Below, piece after piece: positions 1 to 11,064 of a stretch of DNA of 64,000 nt (positions within the stretch are counted from its first letter, which is position 1; the number at the start of each line of letters is the position of its first letter). Source of the stretch: Neoarius graeffei (Eukaryota > Chordata > Actinopteri > Siluriformes > Ariidae); NCBI RefSeq assembly GCF_027579695.1, contig NC_083592.1:29764961-29828960 (forward strand). The letters run 5' to 3'. A model generated the notes under the pieces. It ran no database searches. It had not been told where the DNA came from and was given only the letters and a program-made list of their open reading frames with translations. Both the position numbers and the translations under genes were made by a program.

Positions 1-1040
1 CAAACGAGCGGCAGTAATTACCTGCTCCATTATTAAAATAGCATGACAAATCTTGCGGCGATTATAATGTGTATAATTATTACCACCGTTTAAGCTCTAT
101 AATTGGCTGTTCCTAAAGTGACATATACTGTAGCAGAGTAAAATTTTCCAGAGAATTGCTGCCAGGAGCTGGTTTATAAAATGATAATGAAATCTCTCCA
201 TAACTTTATTCAGTTCGCTTCCTCTCCTAGTTTCTGGGTCTCTTGCTTTGTAATTCATAAGCTTTTATTTTTGGGGTTGTTTTCTCCCCCAGGTCGGTTT
301 CAGAAACAATACAAGCAGCTTTGTGGTGGTATTTATGCGGATGATGTAGCACACACACACACACACACTCCTGACTACATTAACCTCCTGTCGCTGCTCT
401 CCGTCGATTTGCTTCATTAGACTGCAAATCCACTCCCATCACCCTGAAGATGCCACAGGGCCAGGTTGATCTGCAGGCCCATGCACTTATTTCATGCATT
501 CTTATAAACCTCTGGCACGCTTCACATCCTCCGTCTAATCTACTCTGAATTTCAGTGCATGAACGCAGTCGTAGTGGGATGCTCCACTTTAAGGCACTGA
601 TAAAGATAATTCCCTAAGCACCAAGCTGCCAGAAACAATGAGCGATGTAATTGGGTTTTATGCACAGTGTATATTTCTGGCTGATTTCTCTGATATGAAA
701 TTAAATTGAAATTTTTTTCAAGGGATATTAGATACGTTTATGTCCATACATATGCAGGATATGTCCCGTTTACTCATTGTTCCAGTCGGGTCGGAAAACT
801 GCAGTCAGTGCATGAATGCACATGTTTAGTATGTCACCACATGCTAAGAATAAGGCAGGAAGAAGTTGAAACTGAGATTGACTTGTAATTTCAGCGTATT
901 AAATTGGATATACTACGGAGCAACTGTTATTGTCTCATTGTTTTTGAAAAAAATTTGACTGCTACTGTAAGTCAGTGTGACTTGAGGATGTACACGGCCT
1001 TTCAAAGTGGACTGTTAATGTCCCAGTCTTATAATGTTAA
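1..1040. other. no gene recognised; short CA repeat
   Basis: I see no coding region here. A (CA)n microsatellite lies at about 350-368. The rest is ordinary AT-rich single-copy-looking sequence, downstream of the 3' end of the minus-strand host gene. Confidence 0.5.
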
Positions 1041-2090
1041 TTATCCCCGTCCAAACGAAGTTTGGTGGGGGATATAGAAACGGGGTGGGTCGGTCCGTCT
1101 GTCCGTCTGTTTCTGGGCCATATCGTACTGAAGATATCTTCATGAAACTTTGTATACATATTAAGCAGCATGTGAACTGGTCCCTTTTGCTATTTTGGAT
1201 TTCTGAAAAAAAAAAAAAGAGTATTTTTCTAATTTTTACATAAAAAATAGGGCGGCATGGTGGTGTAGTGGTTAGTGCTGTCGCCTCACAGCAAGAAGGT
1301 CTGGGTTCGAGCCCCATGGCCGGCGAGGGCCTTTCTGTGCGGAGTTTGCATGTTCTCCCCGTGTCCGCGTGGGTTTCCTCCGGGTGCTCCGGTTTCCCCC
1401 ACAGTCCAAAGACATGCAGGTTAGGTTAACTGGTGACTCTAAATTGACCGTAGGTGTGAATGTGAGTGTGAATGGTTGTCTGTGTCTATGTGTCAGCCCT
1501 GTGATGACCTGACGACTTGTCCAGGGTGTACCCCGCCTTTCGCCCGTAGTCAGGTGGGATAGGCTCCAGGTTGCCTGCGACCCTGTAGAACAGGATAAAG
1601 CGGCTAGAGATAATGAGATGAGACGTAAAAAATAGATTTTGACATACTTTCTAAAAGCAATGGTGGTTTCCTGAGCATATATCCAAAACTATTCATGATA
1701 CGGATTTGAAAGTTGGTATACATGTTAACAAGGTGATGTAGATGTGCCTTTTCAAACTAAGAAATTTGAGAAATTTAAAATTTTCATGTTTCCATGGAAA
1801 TAATTTCAGACTTAGTCTCTCAGGTTAGCCTCCGGAGCAGAACTTGAAAACTATGAGTGGTATGGTCTTGAAAGTTGGTATACCGTATGTGCCTTTTGTT
1901 ACAAAGAACTGTGAGAAATATTAATTTTTAGCTCCCGTGGACAAACGGTCCGGTGGGTTATGCCATGGGCTGCTGAGGTCAATGTAAAGAGGTAGGGTTG
2001 GTTTCCCGCAGCAGAACTTGAAAAATGTGACAAATAATATCTAGAAACTTATCTAGAAACGGGGGATATAGCTCACTCCGTCTTCTTGTT
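1041..2090 (+). repeat. dispersed fish repeat split by a SINE
   Basis: The segment begins with a GTTTGGTGGGGGATATAG motif and a GTCCGTCTGTCCGTCTG run, and ends near 2,050-2,070 with a related GGGGGATATAGCTCACTCCG motif. Such 'gggggatata' and 'gtctgtccgtctg' repeats are common noncoding dispersed repeats in fish. A SINE sits inside it at 1251-1625. A segment of similar style is at 16,010-16,335. Family and exact borders are uncertain. Confidence 0.4.
1251..1625 (+). mobile_element. tRNA-derived SINE (GGCGGCAC family), full length
   Basis: The SINE starts GGCGGCATGGTGGTGTAGTG. The tRNA-like head has a B-box-like GGTTCGAGCCC, and the tail ends GATAATGAGATGAG. It is bounded by a perfect 10-bp direct repeat, TAAAAAATAG, at 1241-1250 and 1626-1635. 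This is a target-site duplication typical of LINE-mediated insertion. The clean duplication and close match to the other ten copies in the window suggest a fairly recent insertion. Confidence 0.9.
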
Positions 2091-2091
2091 A

Positions 2092-2462
2092 TTTTATCAG
2101 TTTGTTTCAATTAGAGCATATAGGAACGCCGATATGGACTTTCATTTGGCACCATGATCTTTGACCTTGAGTAACCCTGCAAGGTCAACCTGAAGGTCAT
2201 GGGCTTTCAGAGGGCTACAACTTTAAAATGGTTAATGATGGCCAGATGTTTACCATTATCAACATATAAGAAGTCCCATGTGGGCTTTCAGTTGTCACTA
2301 TGATCTTTGACCTTGAATGATATTGAAATGTCAAACTCAAGGTCATGGATTTTCATAGGACTATAACCTGACAGCTGATGATTGAGAAATATTACCATTA
2401 TCAACATATAGGTATAAAGTAAGTGCTGCCGGGCGAGGTTTGCTTTGCCTGGCAACACTTTT
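2092..2462 (+). repeat. dispersed repeat, mate of 31.7 kb copy
   Basis: This stretch, with repeated TGATCTTTGACCTTGA and AAGGTCATGG motifs and ending TGCCGGGCGAGGTTTGCTTT, matches in reverse complement the segment starting at 31,668. The shared part includes CTGACAGCTGATG and CATTATCAACATATAGGTAT. The two copies are therefore inverted members of one dispersed family. No protein is visible. Confidence 0.6.
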
Positions 2463-3070
2463 GTAAATTTCTCCTTTCAGACTGAACCAAGTTCGCTTGC
2501 ATGACTCATCAAAATCCTCAGGGAACACTGGCCAGTTAGCTAACATTAACATTCATTCCATGATTCTAAATTTCAATAAAATGTATAGTTTGACATACAT
2601 AGTTAGCTAGGCTACATTATCTGAATTAACCATAGCATTAATAAACCACGGGGAGTAATAAACAACTCCCTGTTGTGTGATTTTGGTAAGTTTGTTAGCC
2701 ACCATGCACGGAGGTGCGCTCCTGTGAGAACTAAAAATACTGCGGGTTCTTTTTTTCACCACTTCAGGCAGTTAGCTGTTGCTAGTTCGAGTTAGTTTGG
2801 TAAGGTAGCTTAGCCAATGTTAGGGATGTGATACGGCACACAAGCTATGGAAATATTAGTTTTGGGAATATTTCTTTCACATCTGGGTGACAAGGTGGTG
2901 TCGTGGTTAGCAATGTCGCCTCACAACAAGAAGGTTCTGGGTTCTAACTTTTTATGTAGAGTTTGCATGTTCTCCTCATGCCTGCTCCGGTTTCCTTCCA
3001 CAGTCCAAAGACATGTAGATGAGGTCAGCTGGCTATATATATATATAACTTCCCATGGGTGTGAATGTAA

Positions 3071-3602
3071 AGGCCTCTGCATGCTCTTGCGACAAGGCTT
3101 TCGCAGACAGCTTTTCGCAGACAGTTGTAATTTATTGTTGAGCGGGGAGTTTAGGCGTGCGCGATGTTATTCACCGGCACAACGCAAGGGGACGCGAAGT
3201 CGCTAGGAGTAGTTGGTGGGTGTGGTTAGTGGAGTGTTTATCCTCCGGTTACTTATAATGACTAGAACTTTTTTGTTTTTTTATAATGACTAGAACTGGA
3301 GTCGTATAGATGTACGTACTTCCTCACTTCCTCAATCAACCGCTCTTCATGCTGCTCCATCTTCGCTCGTGTTTTTAAAAATGCCAGTCGTGAAAACAAA
3401 CCAAACCGGGAAAGTAGGGAAGCGGAAGTGCGTGTACAGCGGATGTAGAGTGGACCAATCAGAGCCCTCTTGTCTGCGAGGCTTCTGCGGTGGTCACAAT
3501 TTTTGGGAGGTGCGCGCAGAGCATCTGCGAAGGTGGGGGGGCTACGCAGACACTGTCTGCGACGCTATCTGCGAGGACTGGGTTGTCAGCATAAATTGGC
3601 CT
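3071..3602. mobile_element. Harbinger-like MITE, copy 1
   Basis: A 532-bp noncoding element begins AGGCCTCTGCATGCTCTTGC and ends AAATTGGCCT. It is flanked by the trinucleotide TAA on both sides (3068-3070 and 3603-3605). Three-base TWA target duplications are the hallmark of the PIF/Harbinger superfamily. Internally it is rich in TCTGCG and GCAGAC repeats. It carries no transposase and would have been mobilised in trans. Confidence 0.75.
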
Positions 3603-3633
3603 TAAGTGTGAATGGTTGCTTATCTCTGTGTTA

Positions 3634-4160
3634 AGGCCTCTGCATGCTCTTGCGACAAGGCTTTCGCAGACAGCTTTTCGCAGACAGTTGTAATTTATCG
3701 TTCAGCAGGGAGTAATAGGCGTGCGCGATGTTATTCACCGCCACAACGCAAGGGGGCACGAAGTCGCGAAATCGCTAGGAGTAGTTGGTGGGTGTGGTTA
3801 GTGGAGTGTTTATCCTCCGGTTACTTATAATGACTAGAACTGGAGTCGTATAGATGTACGTACTTCCTCACTTCCTCGATCAACCGCTCTTCGTGCTGCT
3901 CCATCTTCGCTCATGTTTTTAAAAATGGCGGTCGTGAAAACAAACCAAACCGGGAAAGTAGGGAAGCGGAAGTGCGTGTACAGCGGATGTAGAGTGGACC
4001 AATCAGAGCCCTCTTGTCTGCAACGCTGTCTGCAAGGCTTCTGCGGTGGTCACAATTTTTGGGAGGTGCGCGCAGAACGTCTGCGAAGGTGGGGGGGGGC
4101 TACGCAGACACTGTCTGTGACGCTATCTGCGAGGACTGGGTTGTCAGCATAAATTGGCCT
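3634..4160. mobile_element. Harbinger-like MITE, copy 2
   Basis: A 527-bp second copy of the same element lies in the same orientation and is flanked by TTA on both sides (3631-3633 and 4161-4163). It is near-identical to copy 1. It lacks a short duplicated stretch around 3270 and has an extra CTGTCTGCAAG block near 4027. Both copies lie in one SINE, only 31 bases apart. Confidence 0.75.
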
Positions 4161-4962
4161 TTAGCCCTGTGATAGATTGGTGACCTGCCCAGGGTGAACT
4201 TTGCCTGAAATCAGCTGAGATCAGGTCTAGTTTAATCTTCAAGCCTGATGGATAAGTGGTGTAGATGATGGATGGATGTTTCATATATAGACAAACAGCT
4301 GGATATCATTAAAAACATCAAAGTGAAGACTATCGCAAAACACTTCCGTAAATGTGGATGACAGTTCTTGTTGAAAGATGTTAGCCAATCAGAGCAAAGC
4401 TATTTACATATTTAATATTTTTAAAAGTCACAGCTGCAAAATCAGCCCGTTTTATCCTACAGGGTTTTCATACCATGCCAAAAAAAGCATGAGAAAAAAG
4501 AAAAAAAATTCTTATAAGAAAATAAGAAAATTCAAAAAAACTTTACAAAAAGATCTCTGTGAACAATATAAAATAAAAAGTGTATGCCATGTTCCCTTTA
4601 AAGGAATTCTCCATAGTTTTTCAACCTAATTTATAGCCAAGACAACTGTAGAACATAAACCGTTACCAGGTCCAAGAATTCAGTGACCTTATGAAAGAAC
4701 AGAAAACAAGATTACTTGAAATTCAACAGTTGCGGTTGATGGAGTATCAATAAACAATGATGTGAAAAACGTATTTTCAGGAATGATGAGCACTTTAAGC
4801 ATTATTTACAGAGGTATTTGCTAAAGGTGCTAACTTTGTATAATTTGTTGTAATTTGTCTAAATTGGTATAATTTGTCCTTACAGAGATACGACTTCTGA
4901 GAGAACAATTTGCGTAATCTTAAAATCTTATTCGTAAAATTAGAGAGAATTACTAAACTGGT

Positions 4963-5292
4963 GGGGCGGCATGGTGGTGTAGTGGTTAGTACTGTTGCCT
5001 CACAGCAAGAAGTTCCTGGGTTCGAGCCCAGCGGCTGACGGGGGGCCTTTCTGTGTGGAGTTTGCATGTTCTCCCCGTGTCCAAAGACATGCAGGTTAGG
5101 CTAATTGGTGGCTCTAAATTGACCGTAGGTGTGAGTGTGAATGGTTGTTTGTCTCTATGTGTCAGCCCTGCGATGATCTGGCGATTTGTCCTAATGTACC
5201 CCGCCTCTCACCCATAGTCAGCTAGGATAGGCTCCAGCTTGCCCGCGACCCTGCACAGGATAAGTGGCTACAGATAATGGATTGATAGATGG
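4963..5292 (+). mobile_element. GGCGGCAC-family SINE
   Basis: SINE sequence with GGCGGCATGGTGGTGTAGTG head, internally shortened after CTCCCCGTGTCC, ending ACAGATAATGG. It is flanked by the 11-bp direct repeat ACTAAACTGGT at 4952-4962 and 5293-5303. Confidence 0.88.
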
Positions 5293-5347
5293 ACTAAACT
5301 GGTTCTAGCTGAAAGAAAGGCTATGTAAACACAAATCACCACTCATT

Positions 5348-5510
5348 ACAACCGTGGTGAGCAGAAAAGCATCTCAGAACACATCAGACTTTGAGACGAA
5401 CAGGCTACAGCTGCAGATGATCACATCAGGTCAACCAAGAACAGGACTCTGGGGGTACAGTGGGCACAGGCTCACAGACAGTGGCCAGCTGAAGGCCAGG
5501 TGAGCATGAA
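5348..5510 (+). pseudogene. Tc1-like transposase fragment
   Basis: The stretch from AACCGTGGTGAGCAGAAAAG to GTGGCCAGCTGAAG matches remembered Tc1/mariner transposase text in the region before the first catalytic Asp (approximately 'SAKNR..L.WAQAH..W'). A sister fragment lies at 21,108-21,290. Both are broken by stops and indels. There is no complete domain. Confidence 0.55.
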
Positions 5511-6036
5511 CTGAAACTCTTAACCTGGATCTTCTTCATTTTATTCACTGTGCTGCTGTCACGTGATTGGCTAATTGAATAGTTGTATGAATCAGCAGGT
5601 GGACTTTTTATGGATGCATTGTACTTTTGAGATTTTGGTTGTTTATTACCGCCACCTAAATTTGTTGGAGGAGGTTTTCACCTTTGTTTGTCTGTTCCCA
5701 AAGTAATTCAAAAAGTAGTGAACAGATTTTGATGTAATTGTGAGGAAAGGTGGACCATCGGCCAAGGAACAATTGATTAGATTTTGATGCAAATTGGGTG
5801 GCATGGTGGTGTAGCGGTGAGCACTGTCGCCTCACAGCAAGAAGGTTCTGGGTTTGAGCCCAATGGCCGATGGGGGCCTTTCTGTGTGGAGTTTGCATGT
5901 TCTCCCTGTATCTGTGTGGGTTTCCTCCGGGTGCTCCGGTTTCCCCCACAGTCCAAAGACATGCAGGTTAGGTTAACTGGGGGCTCTAAATTGGTCGTAG
6001 GTGTGAATGTGAGTGTGAATGGTTGTTTGTCTCTAT

Positions 6037-7028
6037 GGCTACATCCACACGACAACGGCAACGAGATGTTATTAAAAAAAATATCGCGTCCACATGGGCA
6101 ACGGATCAGTAAAATATCAGGTAGATATGGCAATGCAACGCTTGCTGAAAACGATGCAATACACATGCCACACCTCTAGGTGCGCTGTAAGACGGTCCCA
6201 TCGGAGACACCAGGACAATAGAAGAAGTAAGGACGCATGCGCATAAACTATTATGCGTGAGACTTCATATTAGCCACAAAGTCAGGAAAATCTGTTCGTA
6301 AAGTTATGTTATAATGACCAAATACAATGAAAAGTATTTTTCCAGTCTCACCTGTGAAAGGTAATCCCATGTGATCTCGTTTGGACGGTAAACCTGTTGG
6401 GTACAGTTAAACGCAGCACATGAATGAGGCATCTTTATTCTCCGCTTTGACCTATCCAATATGGCGGCGAGGATGACGTATGATTCTACGCGGAAGGCAG
6501 CGTCTTTCATGGTCTGGAATAAATTGAATGCTACACGTTGATGGATTAATTTGTTCTTCTACGCCCTTTTTGAGGAATGTATTGTAGGACTTAAACCAAC
6601 ATCTGAAGAGGTGAGATCGCTCCTTTTTTTCCCTATTTTTGCTGGCGGGATTGACTCTGCCCTAAGGGCAGAGTCTCTCACTCTCTCTCTCACTTTGCAC
6701 CATTACACAATAAATATTCACAGTGAAAATATTTTGTAAGCGCGTTTCATGAACCAAGTTATAGGATTTGTTGACAACTCGCATCGAGTTCGTTACACTT
6801 CTACCCGGCGTGAAGCACATGTGGTTGTGACGTCATCGTAAACAAATCCGTTCTACTCATCCAGACGACTTCGCAACGGCGCCGTTGCCAGATCTTTCCA
6901 CTCTGGAACCCGTTTTCAAAAGATTTCGTTTTGGGGCACCCAAAACACCGGTGCCGTGTGGACACCAGGCCGAAACGATAAACAATGTTATCAGATTCAC
7001 CTGAATCCATTGCCGTGTGGACAGGGCC
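6037..7028. mobile_element. DNA transposon inside SINE, THAP relic inside
   Basis: A 992-bp insert has imperfect inverted ends. The left end is GGCTACATCCACACGACAAC, and the right end read inversely is GGCCCTGTCCACACGGCAAT. TAT flanks both sides, with a preceding C on both sides as well, so the duplication is TAT or CTAT. It contains a minus-strand exon-like THAP zinc-finger start at 6352-6432. This suggests a transposon related to THAP-containing families, but the superfamily is not fixed. Confidence 0.6.
6352..6432 (-). pseudogene. THAP zinc-finger N-terminal exon relic
   Basis: Read on the minus strand, ATG at 6432 opens MPHSCAAFNCTQQ followed by RPNEITW. This resembles the start of a THAP domain (M-P-x-x-C-x4-C, then a conserved xITF/W core). 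The frame ends at a plausible donor, CAG|GTGAGA, at 6352/6351. THAP domains are C2CH zinc-coordinating DNA-binding modules, found in P-element-type and Kolobok-type transposases and in domesticated genes. The second half of the domain (C-x2-H) is not seen downstream. It lies within the 6037-7028 element, so it is probably transposon-derived rather than a host exon. Confidence 0.5.
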
Positions 7029-7259
7029 TATGTGTCAGCCCTGCAATGATCTGGTGATTTGTCCGAGGTGTACTCCACCTCTCACCCATAGTCAGCTGGG
7101 ATAGACTCCAGCTTGCCCATGACCCTGTACAGGATAAGTGGTTATGGATGATGGATGGCTGGATGGATTGATGCAAATCAGAATATGTATGTAAACACAG
7201 CAGACATTTGGACATTCTAACACGTGGCTTGGTGGAGATACACACTCTACCAAGTGCAC

Positions 7260-8735
7260 TTCTAGTTAATCAAATAGAATAACTGCCCTTAGACTTTCAT
7301 TATAAATACAATATTGGTGAGTCAACAGGTTTTACATTGTTTACTCAGTACAGGGAAACAGATCAAATCTCTTGTCCATGGCAATCACACATACAACAAG
7401 TTGAAAAAAATCAGAAGTATTCCTTTAATGTATCGTATTAAAAATTGAAGTTCACGAGTACGCATGAGAACTCATTTGAAATCCATTATTACTAAATTCT
7501 GAATGCTCCACATCACCGACCACATTTACATGTCTGAACCAGATTAGTCACATTAAACATTTTTGTTTTTAATCCTGGAACTGTGTAATTAAAGAAATGG
7601 ACTGAGGCTGATGATGTTCTTGGCCTTTTCTACTGATGGCCCATGGGAGATTTTTATTAAATGAGTTTTCGTTGTGACAAATGTGTGTGTGTGTGTGGGG
7701 GGGGGCAACAAGGCATAAGGGAAAGATAAAAAAAAAAGAAAGATAGGAGGACAAATGCAGAATAATCAAGTTAGAGTTCAGAGAGGAAATGGCTCATCCT
7801 GAGCCATTTGTGTGTTCCTAGAAGGAGGATGGAAGGAGAGTTAGACAGCGGAAAAGAAAGACAGAAAGAGGTGAATACAGATAGAGAGAGAGAGACACTG
7901 AGAGAGAGATGCTCATGGCAAGAGCGTAAAAGTAAAAGCAGGCCCTGAAGTGTTTGTGTATGAGGGCGGGAGTCTTATGCATAATGCATGAGAATGAAAT
8001 TTAGGAAAGAAAGCACTTTTCCCATCTAAAAGCTGCAGGGCTAAGAAAGAAGAATGACTCCATTCGCATTTTACTCGTCTTATCTCATCTCCCCGCTCTG
8101 TCGTTCTGCCTTTTGTTTTCACATCGGAGCTGTCAGAGAGGAAGACGGATGCATGGAGGTGAATAATGTGTCCCATGACTACCTTTGTGTGGCGAGAGAA
8201 GCAACAAGAGAAAAGAGGAGGAGAGAAAAAAGGGGGACAACGACGCTGCTGTCTAATGGCATGGATGTCATACTGTATCGTACAATAAGCGTGAGATGGA
8301 GGACTCAGGGGGGCGTCTTTTATGACCTGCTGTGGGTGGAGGGCCTAATCTGGAAGAAATATGCTAATGGTGTCGGTAACAAACATTCAAGCGTCATGAA
8401 TATTCAATGAATCCTGTGGAATAAAGGCAACAAGCCACAAAAGTGCGCAATAAACAAATCTAACAGCTTGATGATTGTACAGCTTTACAAAGGGAACGTG
8501 AAGTAGCGCACTGTGATAGAATCAGCAAGCACACGCAGACACAAGTTACTTATCAAAGACAATGTGGAATGGAAATCATAGTGCATTTTTCCACTTTTGA
8601 TGGGAAAGAGTTCTGAGTGAAACTGGATATTTGGGCAGGAAGCAATGTACATCAGGAATCTGGCTTTATCCGTCAAGATTTTACCAGATTGTGAAAAAGG
8701 GGCGTTTTCAAAACAAGCTAGTATGTGTTTACACT
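7260..8735. other. no gene recognised; low-complexity patches
   Basis: No coding region is supported. A (TG)n/(G)n patch lies at about 7,681-7,706 and a GA-rich patch at about 7,880-7,908. The open frames here are short and lack family resemblance. Confidence 0.45.
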
Positions 8736-9780
8736 CAGTGGGCCTCATCAAGCTGGATACAAACAAATTTATTCCTAAATCATCCACAGGAGCGTTTACA
8801 CAAGAAATTCAGGATTCATGAAAATCTAGAAGAGCCCCGGAGTTTATGTATAACGAGAGCCGTTAATGCGAATGTGACACATAAGCTTCACATGGCATCA
8901 TTAACTCAAGTTACTTCAAGATGCAAGAAGCGTTGCATTTCTGGAAGAAACAAAAATTCTGTAAAAGCGATTAACCAGGAAATTTTTAAATTACGGGGTT
9001 ATGAAATATCATCATTATACTTTAAAGCTACACTGCCTTTCAGATTTTTCAAATGTAGGTCATAAAAAGAATTTTCCCCGACACCCAATTATTTTTGTTA
9101 AGTGGACTGAAAGCTACTGAATTCGAATCACAGACTTCCAATTTTATTAGTTTTTTTAAATAGAACAATTAATGAATTTAAGGCCACATGGCCACTATTA
9201 TTTCCTGCTTCATCATGACCCAATTCAAGATACTACGTCATGCATCACATGGTGGGCTTTCCCCATTCGCTCAAGGCAATGTGGGATACAAATTTGAAAC
9301 AGGAGAGAAGACGGAGGATGCGAGTGTGCAAATGAAACGTGAAAGACCGACGACAGTAACAGAAAGTGAGAAGAAAAGACGTTATGTTGTGAAGGAAAGG
9401 AAACGCAGGACCAAACTAATAAATATCGGCGGTCAGCAAGCACCTCGGTGTGATCAGCTGTTCGTTTAGTGACAGAATGATGTAACGGTCAGTGCACGGT
9501 CAAAGGTAAACCTGCACATGCGCACACGGACTTCCTCTGTCTGCTTGACTGCGCAAAGCGAGAGATGTCATGCACATTATTTGCTCAGTTCCCTCAAATT
9601 AAATAACTTCCCAGCCATAGAATGTGTCATATATCACAATGACCAAATTTCAGAGGGAAATAAATTTCACCAATTTTATGAAATTGAAAGGCCATATAGT
9701 TTTAAATACAAGATGTTCGAGATGAAAAAAATTAAGCAGACTTTAGCTTAAAAAAACATTAAGGTTGTAACATCAGTCCG
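8736..9780. repeat. probable decayed DNA-transposon sequence
   Basis: The block after GTGGGCCTCATCAAGCTGGA resembles noncoding fish repeats that begin GGGCCTCAT. A Lys/Arg-rich frame at 9,188-9,469 ends in ERKRRTKLINIGG but matches nothing I can name. I could not find paired ends. Confidence 0.25.
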
Positions 9781-9908
9781 CTGGGCCATGTCCCCAGGTG
9801 TGGATTAGCCAGATATATGGATCTATTAGGAGACTAAAATGAGGGTGGTGCTGTGTGACGTAGGATTCCGCACGTCTTCTTCATTCCGTCCTGGATCCAA
9901 GACGTTTA

Positions 9909-10105
9909 GCCGAGTGGCTTCATCAAGTAAAGCGAGAAAACTTTACTCCCGGAAAAAGCAGCAAATTGTGCAGTGAGCATTTTACAGAAGATTGTTCTGT
10001 GGAGGACTTGTTTGAAAAAAATCACTGGGAAGAAGCGAGACACGAGGCAGAAACGACAACTAAAGCCAGACGCGATCCCGACTTTGTTTCACCACAAAAC
10101 ACCGG
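9909..10105 (+). pseudogene. THAP zinc-finger C-terminal half, frameshifted
   Basis: The plus frame reads AEWLHQVKRENFTPGKSSKL and then CSEHFTED at 9969 onward. This is the second half of a THAP domain: the conserved W, the basic stretch, and the C-x2-H zinc ligands followed by F. A +1 shift later, at about 10,060-10,090, the frame gives LKPDAIPTLF, close to the conserved AVPT(I/L)F box that ends THAP domains. The frameshift between them shows that it is broken. The first half of the domain is not upstream in an obvious way. The source could be a THAP-type transposon or a processed host THAP gene. Confidence 0.7.
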
Positions 10106-11064
10106 CAGCACGACAGCATACCACCGTGTCACGCATCAAATGGATGGAAGATAAGCAGGCAAATATATATATTTTTAAAATAAACAAACAATAAACTAGC
10201 CAGTACTTTATTTTGATTCCTTTTTTAATCCTGAAGTGCCATATTTTTTGTGAAGAAATGCAAACAAATTGACCAAGAAGTCACGCCAGACCATAATATT
10301 ATACTATAGTCTAGTATAGCATGCACTTGTACTGTACGCCTCCAGAAAATGACATCATGCATGATGGAGTTATGGCGGGCGGCCTCCCTGACAAAAAAAA
10401 ATCCTCCCGTCTATTTTCATCACTTTAGTGGTTATACCGTGAAGAACAAATTCAACATGCAGCTTTTTTGATAAAGGACAGACATAAAGACCGACTTTTA
10501 GCTCCATTTGTTTATTTACGAGATTTATTTATTTTTTAATTGGCTGACATTGAACACTGATATCAGGACATGAACTAACAAGGTAAAAAACCGTCAGGTT
10601 TGCAGATTTGGTTTCAGGTTGTCTGTAGAGCTTGTTACAAAACTGTCAGTTTAAATAAACAGAGTAAACGCTCCTTATCCAAACAAAGACAACGTACAGA
10701 AATAGGCTTTATCATAAAACCAGGGCTTGTAGGACTTTAAAAAAAAAAAACACCTGCCTTGACAGCTATTTGAAGGAAGTGAATAAAAACAGTGTGCCAT
10801 TGTGTGATCGTGTAACGCGCCCCCTGGCTTGTCGTCCTCTCGTCTTATCCGAGGCCCTGAAAGCTGAAAAAAATGGATGTGGATTTTGCTTGACGGAACA
10901 AGGCTCTTTAAGTGCTTTCATTTCCACCCAGAGAGGCTTTTCAAATAGGCATTAGCAACCCCCCTCCCACACACACATTACTACTCAGGAACTCACAGGA
11001 CAGGCAAGTAATATGAAAATGGAGAAGTTGGACTTCGAAATGGTTTCTCTTTCCCTCAACGTGT
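10106..11064 (-). other. 3' UTR/3' flank of the coiled-coil gene
   Basis: This region lies just downstream of the stop codon of the minus-strand gene. Two AATAAA hexamers in that orientation occur at 10,511-10,516 and 10,524-10,529, about 540-555 bases after the stop. They are the best candidate polyadenylation signals. The actual transcript end is not known from sequence. No other coding region is seen. Confidence 0.35.

Larger units (their letters stand above)
2886..4280 (+). mobile_element. decayed GGCGGCAC-family SINE holding two MITEs
   Basis: Head sequence (GGTGACAAGGTGGTGTCGTG, TCGCCTCACAACAAGAAGG) starts at 2886. The body is interrupted at 3070 and again at 3633, and resumes after 4163 with GCCCTGTGATAGATTGGTGA and a final GGATAAGTGG-like tail. 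Removing both inserts restores the expected order of SINE blocks. This copy is the most diverged of the family in the window, so it is probably old. Confidence 0.75.
5795..7167 (+). mobile_element. GGCGGCAC-family SINE split by a DNA element
   Basis: The SINE head (GGGTGGCATGGTGGTGTAGC) runs from 5795 to about 6036. The SINE tail (TGTGTCAGCCCTGCAATGAT) resumes at about 7029 and ends at 7167. The outer flanks carry the 11-bp repeat TTGATGCAAAT at 5784-5794 and 7168-7178, so the two parts are one insertion. Confidence 0.85.
5648..7255 (+). repeat. dispersed repeat split by a SINE
   Basis: The left part starts TACCGCCACC and has GGAGGAGGTTTTCACC and TTTGTCTGTTCCCAA. The right part resumes after the SINE target duplication at 7179 and ends TACCAAGTGCACTTCTAGTT near 7,265. 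These two halves are the conserved ends of a common noncoding fish repeat. The SINE at 5795-7167, itself carrying another insertion, separates them. Confidence 0.5.

Noticed and set aside
2847..3206. 119-codon plus-strand frame
   Set aside because: It runs through a SINE and into a MITE, so it is a repeat artefact.
5784..6179. 131-codon frame and its antisense partner
   Set aside because: Both read through the GGCGGCAC SINE. The same translated text (FLRVLRFPPQSKDMQVRLTG) recurs at every SINE copy.
8054..8410. 118-codon frame with basic stretches
   Set aside because: No splice borders, family motif or coding-like composition. It overlaps another frame on the opposite strand.
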